Below, piece after piece: positions 1 to 5,354 of a stretch of DNA of 5,354 nt. The translations under genes were made by a program, and so were the position numbers. The notes below the pieces were generated by a model that was given only the letters and a program-made list of their open reading frames with translations, searched no databases and was not told where the DNA came from. Positions within the stretch are counted from its first letter, which is position 1, and each line of letters opens with the position of its first letter. Origin of the DNA: an uncultured Porphyromonadaceae bacterium (lineage in GTDB: Bacteria > Bacteroidota > Bacteroidia > Bacteroidales > Paludibacteraceae); NCBI GenBank assembly GCA_937898265.1, contig CALEJM010000013.1:1-5354 (forward strand), written 5' to 3'.

Positions 1-1
1 A

Positions 2-1342
2 GATGGTGTCGTAACGGGTAGAGGTACGATCGATGGTCGTATCGTTTACGTTTTTGCTCAGGATTTCACCGTCAGCGGCGGATCTTTGAGCAAGACTATG
101 TCCGAAAAAATCTGCAAAGTCATGGATATGGCCCTGCAGTGCGGAGCACCGTTCATCGGTATCAACGACTCCGGCGGAGCACGTATCCAGGAAGGCGTCA
201 ACGCATTGGCAGGCTACGCTGAAATCTTCGAGCGCAACATCCTCGCTTCTGGCGTAGTTCCACAAATCTCATTGATCTTCGGCCCTTGCGCAGGTGGTTC
301 AGTTTACTCACCAGCCTTGACCGACTTCATCATGATGACCGAAGAGAACAGCTACATGTTCATCACTGGTCCAAAAGTAGTGAAATCAGTTACCGGCGAG
401 AACGTTTCTGTTGAAGAACTCGGCGGTGCAAACGTTCACATGCGCAAATCTGGTGTTGCTCACTTCAAAGCAGCTACCGAACTCGAAGGCTTGCAAACCA
501 TCCGTGAGCTCATCTCATACATCCCACAAAACAACCTCGAGGAAACCCCAATCCGTCCTTGCAACGACCCAATCGACCGTAAGGAAGACGCCCTCAACGA
601 CCTCGTGCCTGAGAACCCTAACATGCCTTACGACATGAAGGAAATCATCCGCGCCATCGTCGACAACGGCGAATACCTCGAAGTTCAACCAATGTTCGCT
701 CAGAACATCATCTGCTGCTTCGCTCGCTTCAACGGCGTATCAACAGGTATCATCGCCAACCAACCAAAAATGTTGGCAGGTGTACTCGACTGCGACGCTT
801 CACGCAAGGCAGCCCGCTTCGTTCGTTTCTGCGACGCATTCAACATTCCTATCCTCACCCTTGTTGACGTTCCAGGCTTCCTCCCAGGCACAGGCCAAGA
901 GTATGCCGGTATCATCAACCACGGTGCTAAATTGATGTTCGCTTACGGCGAAGCTACCGTACCTAAAGTAACTGTAACAATCCGCAAATCTTACGGTGGC
1001 TCACACATCGTAATGAGCTGTAAACAACTCCGCGGCGACTTCTGCTACGCATGGCCAACCGCCGAGATCGCAGTTATGGGTGCTTCTGGTGCTATCGAAG
1101 TATTGGAGAGCAAAGCCCTCAAAGCCTTCACCGACCCAGAGGAGAAAGCTAAATTCATCCTCGAGAAAGAGACCGAATACAAAGAGAAATTCGCTAACCC
1201 TTATCAAGCAGCTTCATTTGGCTACATCGATGACGTTATCGAGCCACGCAACACTCGTTTCCGCGTAATCCGTGCATTCCAAACCCTGCAAACCAAGAAG
1301 TTGGCTAATCCTTTGAAGAAACACTCAAATATTCCATTGTAA
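2..1342 (+). CDS. mmdA: Methylmalonyl-CoA decarboxylase alpha subunit (carboxyltransferase), 5' partial
   Basis: This is the biotin-dependent carboxyltransferase that takes the carboxyl group from methylmalonyl-CoA and puts it on biotin of the carrier protein, releasing propionyl-CoA in the cytoplasm. The frame is open from base 2, so the gene enters from the left; 446 residues are visible, and roughly 65-75 are missing compared with the usual 510-520. Crotonase-like carboxyltransferase motifs are present: SGGARIQEG (from 170), FGPCAGG (278-298), DVPGFLPGTGQE (866-901) and SYGGSHIVM (about 989-1015); the glycine-rich loops of each half form the oxyanion holes in this family. The C-terminal YIDDVIEPRNTR is also typical. 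Sequence alone does not separate MmdA from the propionyl-CoA carboxylase beta chain; the downstream sodium-pump subunits decide it. A TTG at 86 is internal, not the start, because the homology continues upstream of it. The next gene follows after 30 bases. Confidence 0.93.
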   Translation, partial: DGVVTGRGTIDGRIVYVFAQDFTVSGGSLSKTMSEKICKVMDMALQCGAPFIGINDSGGARIQEGVNALAGYAEIFERNILASGVVPQISLIFGPCAGGSVYSPALTDFIMMTEENSYMFITGPKVVKSVTGENVSVEELGGANVHMRKSGVAHFKAATELEGLQTIRELISYIPQNNLEETPIRPCNDPIDRKEDALNDLVPENPNMPYDMKEIIRAIVDNGEYLEVQPMFAQNIICCFARFNGVSTGIIANQPKMLAGVLDCDASRKAARFVRFCDAFNIPILTLVDVPGFLPGTGQEYAGIINHGAKLMFAYGEATVPKVTVTIRKSYGGSHIVMSCKQLRGDFCYAWPTAEIAVMGASGAIEVLESKALKAFTDPEEKAKFILEKETEYKEKFANPYQAASFGYIDDVIEPRNTRFRVIRAFQTLQTKKLANPLKKHSNIPL

Positions 1343-1346
1343 TCCG

Positions 1347-1373
1347 TTACTGTGGAGTAATAATACGCTATTA
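1347..1373 (+). promoter_or_regulatory. Two back-to-back small hairpins at the mmdD start
   Basis: The 30-base gap between mmdA and mmdD folds on paper into two adjoining hairpins: TTACT-GTGG-AGTAA (1347-1360) and TAATA-CGC-TATTA (1361-1373). The second stem includes the A of the mmdD start codon. The only Shine-Dalgarno-like run, TGGAG (1353-1357), sits in the loop and stem of the first, about 15 bases before the ATG, which is too far for normal use. The stems are only 5 bp and A/T-rich, so a role in setting mmdD translation is an inference. Confidence 0.3.
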
Positions 1374-1744
1374 TGACATTAGCTATTAACTGGGGAAACG
1401 CTGTAATCATCGCAGTACTGGGCATCTCAGTAGTGTTCTGCATTCTCGTCCTCTTGATTTTCGTCATCTCCATGTTCGGCAAGATCATGGCACCAAAAAT
1501 CAAAGTGGAAAAGAAAGCCCCTGTTGCAGCGAATGTTTCAACAAAAGAAAAGGCTGCCCCTGAATTCGAAGACGTGCACATCGCCGGCATCGAGACAGCA
1601 GCCATCGCCACAGCTCTTCATCTCTATTTCAATGACGTACACGACAGCGAGAGCTACGTGATGACCATCAAGTCAACACAACGTCGCTACTCACCGTGGA
1701 ACTCAAAGATTTACGGTTTAAACAACAATTTAGTTAGAAAATAA
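1373..1744 (+). CDS. mmdD: Methylmalonyl-CoA decarboxylase delta subunit (OadG-like membrane anchor)
   Basis: This 123-residue protein has the layout of the OadG/MmdD family (sodium-pump decarboxylase gamma/delta chain), which holds the soluble carboxyltransferase to the membrane subunit and is needed for assembly. One membrane helix is visible at residues 10-35 (VIIAVLGISVVFCILVLLIF), with the family-typical GISVVF. A charged Lys/Ala/Pro linker follows at about 40-72, then a compact C-terminal domain at 76-123 with ALHLYF, VHD, RRYSPW and SKIYGLNN. In this family the C-terminal domain contacts the alpha chain. The same domain is repeated as a separate gene two bases downstream. The ATG at 1373 is chosen because it starts just before the helix. 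Family assignment rests on helix, linker and context, since the C-terminal part is specific to Bacteroidota-type members. Confidence 0.85.
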   Translation: MTLAINWGNAVIIAVLGISVVFCILVLLIFVISMFGKIMAPKIKVEKKAPVAANVSTKEKAAPEFEDVHIAGIETAAIATALHLYFNDVHDSESYVMTIKSTQRRYSPWNSKIYGLNNNLVRK

Positions 1745-1944
1745 CAATGCCGACAAATGAGAATAATGTAAAAGCAATGGGTCCTGCCGACGTCAACAAC
1801 GAGGCAGCTGTTGCTATGGCTCTTCACCTCTATTTCGACGAAGCTCACGATATCGAAAGCAACAAAATCACTATTTGTGAGCCAGACCGTCGTTATTCAC
1901 CATGGGCCTCCAAAATTTTCGGTCTTAACAATTTAATTAGAAGA
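1598..1944 (+). repeat. Tandem duplication of the MmdD C-terminal coding module
   Basis: Codons 76-123 of mmdD (1598-1741) and codons 20-66 of the next gene (1804-1944) encode the same module. Aligned by eye with one single-residue gap, about 30 of 49 positions are identical, counting a few residues ahead of the module; shared blocks include ALHLYF, HD, ES, RRYSPW, SKI and GLNN. Each copy ends just before its stop codon. The DNA has diverged, so this is an old duplication held at protein level. Confidence 0.85.
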
Positions 1945-1947
1945 TAA
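1747..1947 (+). CDS. mmdE: MmdE-like small subunit, free-standing copy of the MmdD C-terminal domain
   Basis: This 66-residue protein lacks a membrane helix. Residues 1-19 are a polar lead-in rich in Asn; residues 20-66 match the C-terminal domain of MmdD, with ALHLYF at 25-30, HD at 34-35, RRYSPW at 48-53 and SKIFGLNN at 55-62. The Veillonella parvula methylmalonyl-CoA decarboxylase has a small fifth subunit, epsilon (MmdE), described as related to the C-terminal part of delta, and the gene position here, between mmdD and mmdC, fits that enzyme as I recall it. The likely role is to stabilise the complex, perhaps by binding a second site on the alpha chain; that is an inference. The ATG lies two bases after the mmdD stop and the stop lies one base before mmdC, so translation is probably coupled. 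The symbol is by analogy. Confidence 0.75.
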   Translation: MPTNENNVKAMGPADVNNEAAVAMALHLYFDEAHDIESNKITICEPDRRYSPWASKIFGLNNLIRR

Positions 1948-1948
1948 A

Positions 1949-2365
1949 ATGAAGAAATTCAATTTTTCAATAAACGGTCACCGTTACGAAGTTGCTGTTG
2001 AAGAACAAGACAACAACATGGTTGACGTACAAGTAAACGGCACACTCTACACCGTTGAAGTTAACCGCGAAAAACCAAGCACCGCTGCTCCAGTAGCACG
2101 CCCACGCGTTGCCGCTGCCGCTCCAGCAGCTGCTCCTGTTGCCGCTGGCAAGAGCGTGGTTGTTAAATCACCACTGCCAGGCAGCATCGTAAAAGTATTG
2201 GTTAAAGAAGGTCAGGAAGTAAAAGCCGGCGACGTTCTCCTCACCATGGAATCAATGAAGATGGAAAACAACATCACAGCCGAAAAAGCTGGCAAAGTTG
2301 CTGCCATCCGCGTAACTCCAGGTCAGAACGTAATGCAAGGTGACGTATTGATTGAAATGCAGTAA
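1949..2365 (+). CDS. mmdC: Biotin carboxyl carrier subunit (gamma) of methylmalonyl-CoA decarboxylase
   Basis: This 138-residue protein carries the biotin that shuttles the carboxyl group from MmdA to MmdB. Residues 1-40 form a small beta-rich N-terminal segment, 43-67 a flexible Ala/Pro linker, and 69-138 the biotinyl/lipoyl domain. The biotinylation motif is ESMKMEN with the acceptor Lys104 (codon at 2258-2260), 34 residues from the C-terminus, the standard distance. The residue before MKM is Ser rather than the more common Ala, a known variant. Conserved turns PLPGSI (75-80) and EGQEVKAGD (87-95) are present. The separate carrier, instead of one fused to the carboxyltransferase as in Klebsiella OadA, is the MmdC arrangement. 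The start lies one base after the preceding stop, without a Shine-Dalgarno sequence. The same protein could in principle serve another carboxylase. Confidence 0.92.
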   Translation: MKKFNFSINGHRYEVAVEEQDNNMVDVQVNGTLYTVEVNREKPSTAAPVARPRVAAAAPAAAPVAAGKSVVVKSPLPGSIVKVLVKEGQEVKAGDVLLTMESMKMENNITAEKAGKVAAIRVTPGQNVMQGDVLIEMQ

Positions 2366-2376
2366 ACCCTATAAAC

Positions 2377-2414
2377 AATTGAGATGCCCTGGTCGGGGCA
2401 TCTCAATTTATTTT
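2377..2414 (+). terminator. Strong hairpin with U-rich tail between mmdC and mmdB
   Basis: A perfect 13-bp stem, AATTGAGATGCCC (2377-2389) with GGGCATCTCAATT (2396-2408), closes a 6-base loop TGGTCG and runs into TATTTT. It looks like an intrinsic terminator, but it begins only 11 bases after the mmdC stop and mmdB follows 33 bases after the hairpin-plus-tail, with no recognisable promoter in between. A partial terminator, an attenuator or an mRNA-stabilising 3' end for the upstream genes are all possible. Confidence 0.55.
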
Positions 2415-2446
2415 CAGCAACAATTTCATACAAACAAGAATTACAA

Positions 2447-3805
2447 ATGAAAAACATCTATAGATTGCTGTTTATATCGTTACTGCTTTTTATCACTAAT
2501 AACGTATTTGCACAAGAAAACGACGCACAACCAGTTGTCGACGAAACCGCCGTCACCGAAGAGGTAATGGCCATCGCCGAGACTGTCGAAACAGAAGCCG
2601 TTGCCACAGAAGAATATGTTGACGAAGACATCCGCTTCGGCGAGTCAATCGTCAAATTCCTCCACCGCACCGGTCTCTCCCAATTGGTTGACCACTGGAA
2701 AGCCATCATCATGCTGTTGGTATCTTTCCTGTTGTTCTACCTCGCCATCGTCAAAGGCTACGAGCCACTGCTCCTCCTCCCTATCGCCTTCGGCATGTTG
2801 CTCACCAACCTCCCAGGCGCAGAGATGTACCACTCAGAATACTTCGCTGAGGGTCACGTCCACTGGGAATGTTTCCGCAACGGCGCAGGCTTGCTCGACT
2901 TCCTCTACCTTGGCGTAAAACTCGGCATCTATCCTTGCTTGATCTTCATGGGCGTAGGCGCAATGACCGACTTCGGTCCACTGCTTGCCAACCCTAAGAG
3001 CCTCCTGCTCGGCGCTGCAGCACAGTTGGGTATCTTCGTTACCTACTTCTGCTCTATCGCCATGGGATTCTTGCCTAACGAGGCTGCCTCAATCGCCATC
3101 ATCGGTGGTGCCGACGGTCCTACCGCCATCTTCTTAACCTCAAGACTGGCTCCACACCTCCTCGGTCCTATCGCCGTTGCCGCCTACTCCTACATGGCAC
3201 TCGTGCCTGTAATCCAACCACCTATCATGCGACTCCTCACCACCAAAGAGGAACGCAAGATCCAGATGGTACAACTTCGCTCAGTAAGCAAAACCGAAAA
3301 AATCGTGTTCCCAGTCATGGTAACAGTCGTTGTATCTCTCCTTTTGCCAGATGCAACCCCACTGATTGGCTGCTTGATGTTCGGTAACCTTCTCCGCGAA
3401 TGTGGCGTAACAGAGCGTTTGAGCAAAACAGTACAAAACGAGTTGATGAACATCACCATCATCTTCCTCGGCACAACCGTAGGCGCTACTGCCACCGCCG
3501 ATGCCTTCTTGAACCTCAAGACCCTCGGCATCCTCGCAGTAGGTATCGTAGCCTTCGGCATGGGTTCAGCTGCCGGCGTATTGCTCGCCAAGTTGATGAA
3601 CCTCTTCATGAAAAACAAGATCAACCCACTTATCGGCTCTGCAGGCGTATCAGCCGTTCCTATGGCTGCCCGCGTATCTCAGACCGTGGGTCAAGAAGAG
3701 AACCCAAGAAACTTCTTGTTGATGCACGCTATGGGTCCAAACGTAGCTGGCGTAATCGGTTCTGCCGTTGCCGCCGGTATCATGCTCAGCATGATGGGTT
3801 CATAA
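2447..3805 (+). CDS. mmdB: Methylmalonyl-CoA decarboxylase beta subunit (Na+-translocating membrane pump)
   Basis: This is the integral membrane subunit of the OadB/GcdB/MmdB family, which decarboxylates carboxybiotin and drives Na+ out of the cell. The core from about residue 80 is hydrophobic with many helices. Key family residues are present: Asp223 in GGADGPT, Tyr249 in AYSYMALVP, and Asn393, Gly397, Ser402 and Arg409 in the segment [17 protein letters not shown]. From memory these match Klebsiella OadB Asp203, Tyr229, Asn373, Gly377, Ser382 and Arg389, at a constant offset of 20. The frame is open further upstream to an ATG at 2384, but that codon lies inside the hairpin; the ATG at 2447 follows an A-rich leader and begins a clear signal peptide (KNIYR, hydrophobic 7-17, VFA-Q at 20-23). 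The resulting 452 residues include an acidic stretch at 24-66, with 15 Asp/Glu in 43 residues, which is unusual. Confidence 0.93.
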   Translation: MKNIYRLLFISLLLFITNNVFAQENDAQPVVDETAVTEEVMAIAETVETEAVATEEYVDEDIRFGESIVKFLHRTGLSQLVDHWKAIIMLLVSFLLFYLAIVKGYEPLLLLPIAFGMLLTNLPGAEMYHSEYFAEGHVHWECFRNGAGLLDFLYLGVKLGIYPCLIFMGVGAMTDFGPLLANPKSLLLGAAAQLGIFVTYFCSIAMGFLPNEAASIAIIGGADGPTAIFLTSRLAPHLLGPIAVAAYSYMALVPVIQPPIMRLLTTKEERKIQMVQLRSVSKTEKIVFPVMVTVVVSLLLPDATPLIGCLMFGNLLRECGVTERLSKTVQNELMNITIIFLGTTVGATATADAFLNLKTLGILAVGIVAFGMGSAAGVLLAKLMNLFMKNKINPLIGSAGVSAVPMAARVSQTVGQEENPRNFLLMHAMGPNVAGVIGSAVAAGIMLSMMGS

Positions 3806-3831
3806 CCGACAGACAACATACAAACAATAAG

Positions 3832-3861
3832 AACACCTTACCTCACCGTAAGGTGTTTTTT
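3832..3861 (+). terminator. Intrinsic terminator of the mmd operon
   Basis: A perfect 10-bp stem, AACACCTTAC (3832-3841) with GTAAGGTGTT (3848-3857), has the loop CTCACC and is followed by TTTT (3858-3861). It lies 26 bases after the mmdB stop and separates the decarboxylase operon from the ribosomal protein genes. Confidence 0.88.
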
Positions 3862-3902
3862 ATATATATAATATAGTGTAAAGAAAAATAAGCAGAAAAC
3901 AC

Positions 3903-3933
3903 TTGCATATTCAAAAGAAAAACACTACATTTG
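3903..3933 (+). promoter_or_regulatory. Bacteroidota-type promoter for rplU-rpmA
   Basis: TACATTTG (3926-3933) is an exact match to the Bacteroidota -7 element TAnnTTTG, and a TTG (3903-3905) lies 20 bases upstream where the -33 element is expected. Transcription would start a few bases after 3938, leaving a leader of roughly 90 bases before rplU. The stretch is AT-rich and sits just after the mmd terminator. Confidence 0.75.
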
Positions 3934-3939
3934 CAACTC

Positions 3940-4032
3940 GATTCGTAAAGAGGTTCGTAAAGTAACACTACCCTGATTATCAGCGGCTATTTCACCTCCC
4001 GGTCATAACAATTAAACAATAGTACAAAGCAA
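3940..4032 (+). promoter_or_regulatory. 5' leader of rplU with a 9-base direct repeat
   Basis: The presumed untranslated leader is longer than translation needs. It begins with TTCGTAAAG twice (3942-3950 and 3954-3962, a 12-base period) and then has an interrupted palindrome CTGAT-T-ATCAG (3973-3983). The last 30 bases are A-rich and open, without a Shine-Dalgarno sequence. I found no strong hairpin by eye. Ribosomal protein leaders often carry autoregulatory sites, and L21 leaders of another type are known in Firmicutes; whether this one is regulatory is an inference. Confidence 0.3.
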
Positions 4033-4347
4033 ATGTATGCAATTGTAGAAATCCTTGGACAACAATTCAAGGTAGAAGCGGGCAAAAAACTCTTTGTTCA
4101 CCGCATGAATGAAGCTGAACGTGGTTCAGTAGTAGAATTTGAGAAAGTCCTTTTGGTAGACAACGAAGGCGCAGTAAAAGTTGGTGCTCCAACCGTTGCT
4201 GGTGCAAAAATCGTAGCTGAAGTTGTTTCACACGTTCGTGGCGAGAAAGTTTTGGTCTTCCACAAAAAACGTCGTAAAGGTTTCCGCAAATTGAACGGCC
4301 ACCGTCAAGACTTCACTGAATTAATGATTAAAGAAATTGTAGCGTAA
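4033..4347 (+). CDS. rplU: 50S ribosomal protein L21
   Basis: This is the 104-residue large-subunit protein L21, which binds 23S rRNA. The N-terminus [19 protein letters not shown] and the central [17 protein letters not shown] are family signatures. The basic stretch [19 protein letters not shown] (about residues 77-95) is the conserved rRNA-binding region. The length matches the usual 100-105. The ATG at 4033 starts directly at the conserved N-terminus; upstream there is only A-rich sequence. It is the first gene after the promoter at 3903-3933, and rpmA follows after 21 bases, the order found in most bacteria. L21 is essential or nearly so, and its expression should follow growth rate. Confidence 0.97.
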   Translation: MYAIVEILGQQFKVEAGKKLFVHRMNEAERGSVVEFEKVLLVDNEGAVKVGAPTVAGAKIVAEVVSHVRGEKVLVFHKKRRKGFRKLNGHRQDFTELMIKEIVA

Positions 4348-4368
4348 ACCCTTTAAAAGAACAATATT

Positions 4369-4632
4369 ATGGCACATAAGAAAGGTGTAGGTAGTTCTAA
4401 GAACGGTCGTGAATCAGAAAGCAAACGACTTGGCGTAAAAATCTTCGGCGGTCAATTTGCTAAAGCTGGCAACATCCTTGTTCGCCAACGCGGTACAGTA
4501 CACAACCCAGGTGAAAACGTAGGTATGGGCAAAGACCACACTCTCTTCGCACTCACCGACGGTATCGTAGTATTCAAAAGAAAACGCGAGGACAAATCTT
4601 TCGTTTCTATTGAACCAATTGCTAAGAATTAA
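4369..4632 (+). CDS. rpmA: 50S ribosomal protein L27
   Basis: This is the 87-residue large-subunit protein L27, whose N-terminal tail reaches the peptidyl-transferase centre. The sequence starts [16 protein letters not shown], followed by [11 protein letters not shown] and the typical [10 protein letters not shown] and HPG-like [18 protein letters not shown]. It begins directly with the short Gram-negative type tail and lacks the extra residues that Firmicutes cleave with the Prp protease, so no processing is expected. The ATG at 4369 lies 21 bases after the rplU stop in an A/T-rich gap without a Shine-Dalgarno sequence. It is the last gene of this two-gene unit, closed by the terminator at 4654-4682. 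Confidence 0.97.
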   Translation: MAHKKGVGSSKNGRESESKRLGVKIFGGQFAKAGNILVRQRGTVHNPGENVGMGKDHTLFALTDGIVVFKRKREDKSFVSIEPIAKN

Positions 4633-4653
4633 TTCAAGCATGCAACAATAAAG

Positions 4654-4682
4654 AAGACCTCGTCAACCACGAGGTCTTTTTT
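4654..4682 (+). terminator. Intrinsic terminator of rplU-rpmA
   Basis: A perfect 10-bp stem, AAGACCTCGT (4654-4663) with ACGAGGTCTT (4669-4678), has the loop CAACC and is followed by TTTT (4679-4682). It lies 21 bases after the rpmA stop. The next start codon is only 16 bases beyond the T tract, so some read-through may supply the following genes. Confidence 0.88.
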
Positions 4683-4698
4683 GTATCAACCCACCAAC

Positions 4699-5001
4699 AT
4701 GTATATTCTCAACACCACATTCGCTGTTGAAGACTCTGCGCTTGAGTCTTGGAGCAGACACCTCTCGCAGACGATTATTCCGGAGCTGCAGGGGCTTGAG
4801 TTCTGCAATATCAAGTTGTACGAAATTCTCAGCGGCGAGAACGACGAGATGCATTCGCTTGCGCTCCACTGCGAGCACAAGAACCTTGACGCCATCTCCC
4901 TTTGGCTGAAAGAGGGAGAGAAGCGGATGAAGAAAAACCTTGCCCAACAGTTCGGCGAGCGCGTGCTTATCTTCAGCACTGTGATGAATCAAATCTTCTG
5001 A
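4699..5001 (+). CDS. DUF4286-family small protein
   Basis: This 100-residue protein resembles the DUF4286 family of Bacteroidota, whose function is not known to me. Matching points are the opening beta strand (MYILNTTFAVED), a helix with a conserved Trp and IIPEL (about residues 9-29), the central FCNIKLYEIL strand, SLALHCEHKNLDAI, and the closing helix and strand ending AQQFGERVLIFSTVM. The pattern of two beta-alpha-beta units suggests a small ferredoxin-like alpha/beta fold; that is an inference. There is no signal peptide or membrane helix, so it should be cytosolic. The frame is open back to a TTG at 4681, but that codon lies in the terminator T tract, so the ATG at 4699 is chosen. ruvC starts six bases downstream, so the two are probably one transcript; no promoter is evident in the short upstream gap. 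Confidence 0.75.
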   Translation: MYILNTTFAVEDSALESWSRHLSQTIIPELQGLEFCNIKLYEILSGENDEMHSLALHCEHKNLDAISLWLKEGEKRMKKNLAQQFGERVLIFSTVMNQIF

Positions 5002-5007
5002 CCTACG

Positions 5008-5354
5008 ATGGGAACTCCAAACATCTCACCTAACGAGCGCATCATCCTCGGCGTTGACCCAGGCTCTTCTGTTATGGGTTGGGGCGTTATCGCCGTCGTG
5101 GAGAAGAAGGCGCGCTTCGTTGATACGGGCATCATCGACCTCAGGAAGATTCCCAACCACTACCTCAGTCTGAGGAAAATCTTCGAGGAGATCACACAAC
5201 TCATTGAGACCTACTACCCAGAGGAGTTGGCTATTGAAGCCCCATTCTTCGGCAAGAATGTGCAGTCGATGTTGAAGCTTGGTCGGTCGCAGGGGGCTGC
5301 TATCACGGCGGCGGCCTGTCGCGACATCCCCGCCGTAGAATATGCACCGTTGAA
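5008..5354 (+). CDS. ruvC: Holliday-junction resolvase RuvC, 3' partial
   Basis: RuvC is the endonuclease that cuts Holliday junctions after RuvAB branch migration, in recombination and repair. The first 115 residues are visible out of the usual 170-190; the gene runs off the right edge. The RNase H-like fold is recognisable: ILGVDPGSS with the first catalytic Asp17, a GWGVI strand after it, and LAIEAPFF with the second catalytic residue Glu77 (codon at 5236). FFGKNVQSMLKLGRSQGAA (80-98) is the conserved segment after it, including the aromatic residue that acts at the junction. The remaining catalytic acids would lie beyond the window. The ATG at 5008 is six bases after the preceding stop; it gives an 11-residue lead before the conserved core, so a slightly later start is not excluded, though no later Met precedes the first motif. 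Confidence 0.95.
   Translation, partial: MGTPNISPNERIILGVDPGSSVMGWGVIAVVEKKARFVDTGIIDLRKIPNHYLSLRKIFEEITQLIETYYPEELAIEAPFFGKNVQSMLKLGRSQGAAITAAACRDIPAVEYAPL

Noticed and set aside
86..88. TTG as the start of mmdA
   Set aside because: Translation upstream of it (GRGTIDGRIVYVFAQDF) is ordinary carboxyltransferase sequence and open to the window edge, so the gene is simply cut off.
1222..1611. Antisense open frame of 129 codons opposite the mmdA/mmdD junction
   Set aside because: It spans two well-supported sense genes and has no recognisable domain; its hydrophobic stretches mirror the mmdD helix.
2086..2150. GC-rich GCC/GCT repeats as a possible microsatellite
   Set aside because: They encode the Ala/Pro linker of the biotin carrier, a normal part of this protein family.
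2384..2446. Upstream start for mmdB at 2384, adding 21 residues
   Set aside because: The codon lies inside the 13-bp hairpin, the added residues show no family likeness, and the ATG at 2447 begins a proper signal peptide after an A-rich leader.
3190..3624. Antisense open frame of 144 codons opposite mmdB
   Set aside because: No family resemblance and no initiation signals; a shadow of a conserved membrane protein gene.
3867..3872. TATAAT resembling a sigma-70 -10 box
   Set aside because: It sits in a simple TA run after the terminator, has no -35 partner at the right distance, and Bacteroidota use a different -7 element, which is found downstream.
3400..3876. Open frame of 158 codons overlapping the 3' half of mmdB
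   Set aside because: It is rich in Arg, His and Ser, as expected from reading mmdB out of frame, and runs through the terminator; mmdB is strongly supported in the other frame.
3950..3998. GAGGT (3950-3954) pairing with ACCTC (3994-3998) as a leader stem
   Set aside because: Only 5 bp across a 39-base loop with no extension on either side; too weak to call without comparative support.
4681..4698. TTG start for the DUF4286-like gene
   Set aside because: It lies in the T tract of the rpmA terminator; the ATG at 4699 begins at the family's usual first strand.

Overview
The window looks like a piece of a Bacteroidota chromosome, most likely order Bacteroidales (the genus cannot be fixed from this). 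The reasons are: start codons with almost no Shine-Dalgarno sequence and A-rich leaders instead; a promoter upstream of rplU that fits the Bacteroidota TTG / TAnnTTTG pattern; a DUF4286-type gene directly in front of ruvC; and a sodium-pump decarboxylase of the succinate-propionate pathway. All genes are on the + strand and are tightly packed.

Region 1 (1-3861) is a decarboxylase operon in the order mmdA (5' end missing), mmdD, mmdE-like, mmdC, mmdB. The products form a biotin-dependent, Na+-pumping methylmalonyl-CoA decarboxylase. MmdA moves the carboxyl group of methylmalonyl-CoA to biotin on MmdC, giving propionyl-CoA. MmdB decarboxylates carboxybiotin and exports Na+. MmdD anchors and assembles the complex. 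No biotin carboxylase gene lies between these genes, which favours decarboxylation over an ATP-driven propionyl-CoA carboxylase. The most interesting point is a separate 66-residue gene that duplicates the C-terminal third of MmdD, like the epsilon subunit known from Veillonella. Also notable are an MmdB with an apparent signal peptide and a strongly acidic extension, and a strong hairpin between mmdC and mmdB. The operon ends in a clear intrinsic terminator.

Region 2 (3862-4682) holds an AT-rich stretch, a Bacteroidota-type promoter, a roughly 90-base leader with a 9-base direct repeat, then rplU (L21) and rpmA (L27), closed by a second intrinsic terminator.

Region 3 (4683-5354) holds a 100-residue DUF4286-like gene and, six bases further on, the 5' part of ruvC, the Holliday-junction resolvase, which runs off the window. 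These two are probably co-transcribed.

The remaining sequence is mostly conserved core genome. I see no mobile element, CRISPR array, tRNA or rRNA.
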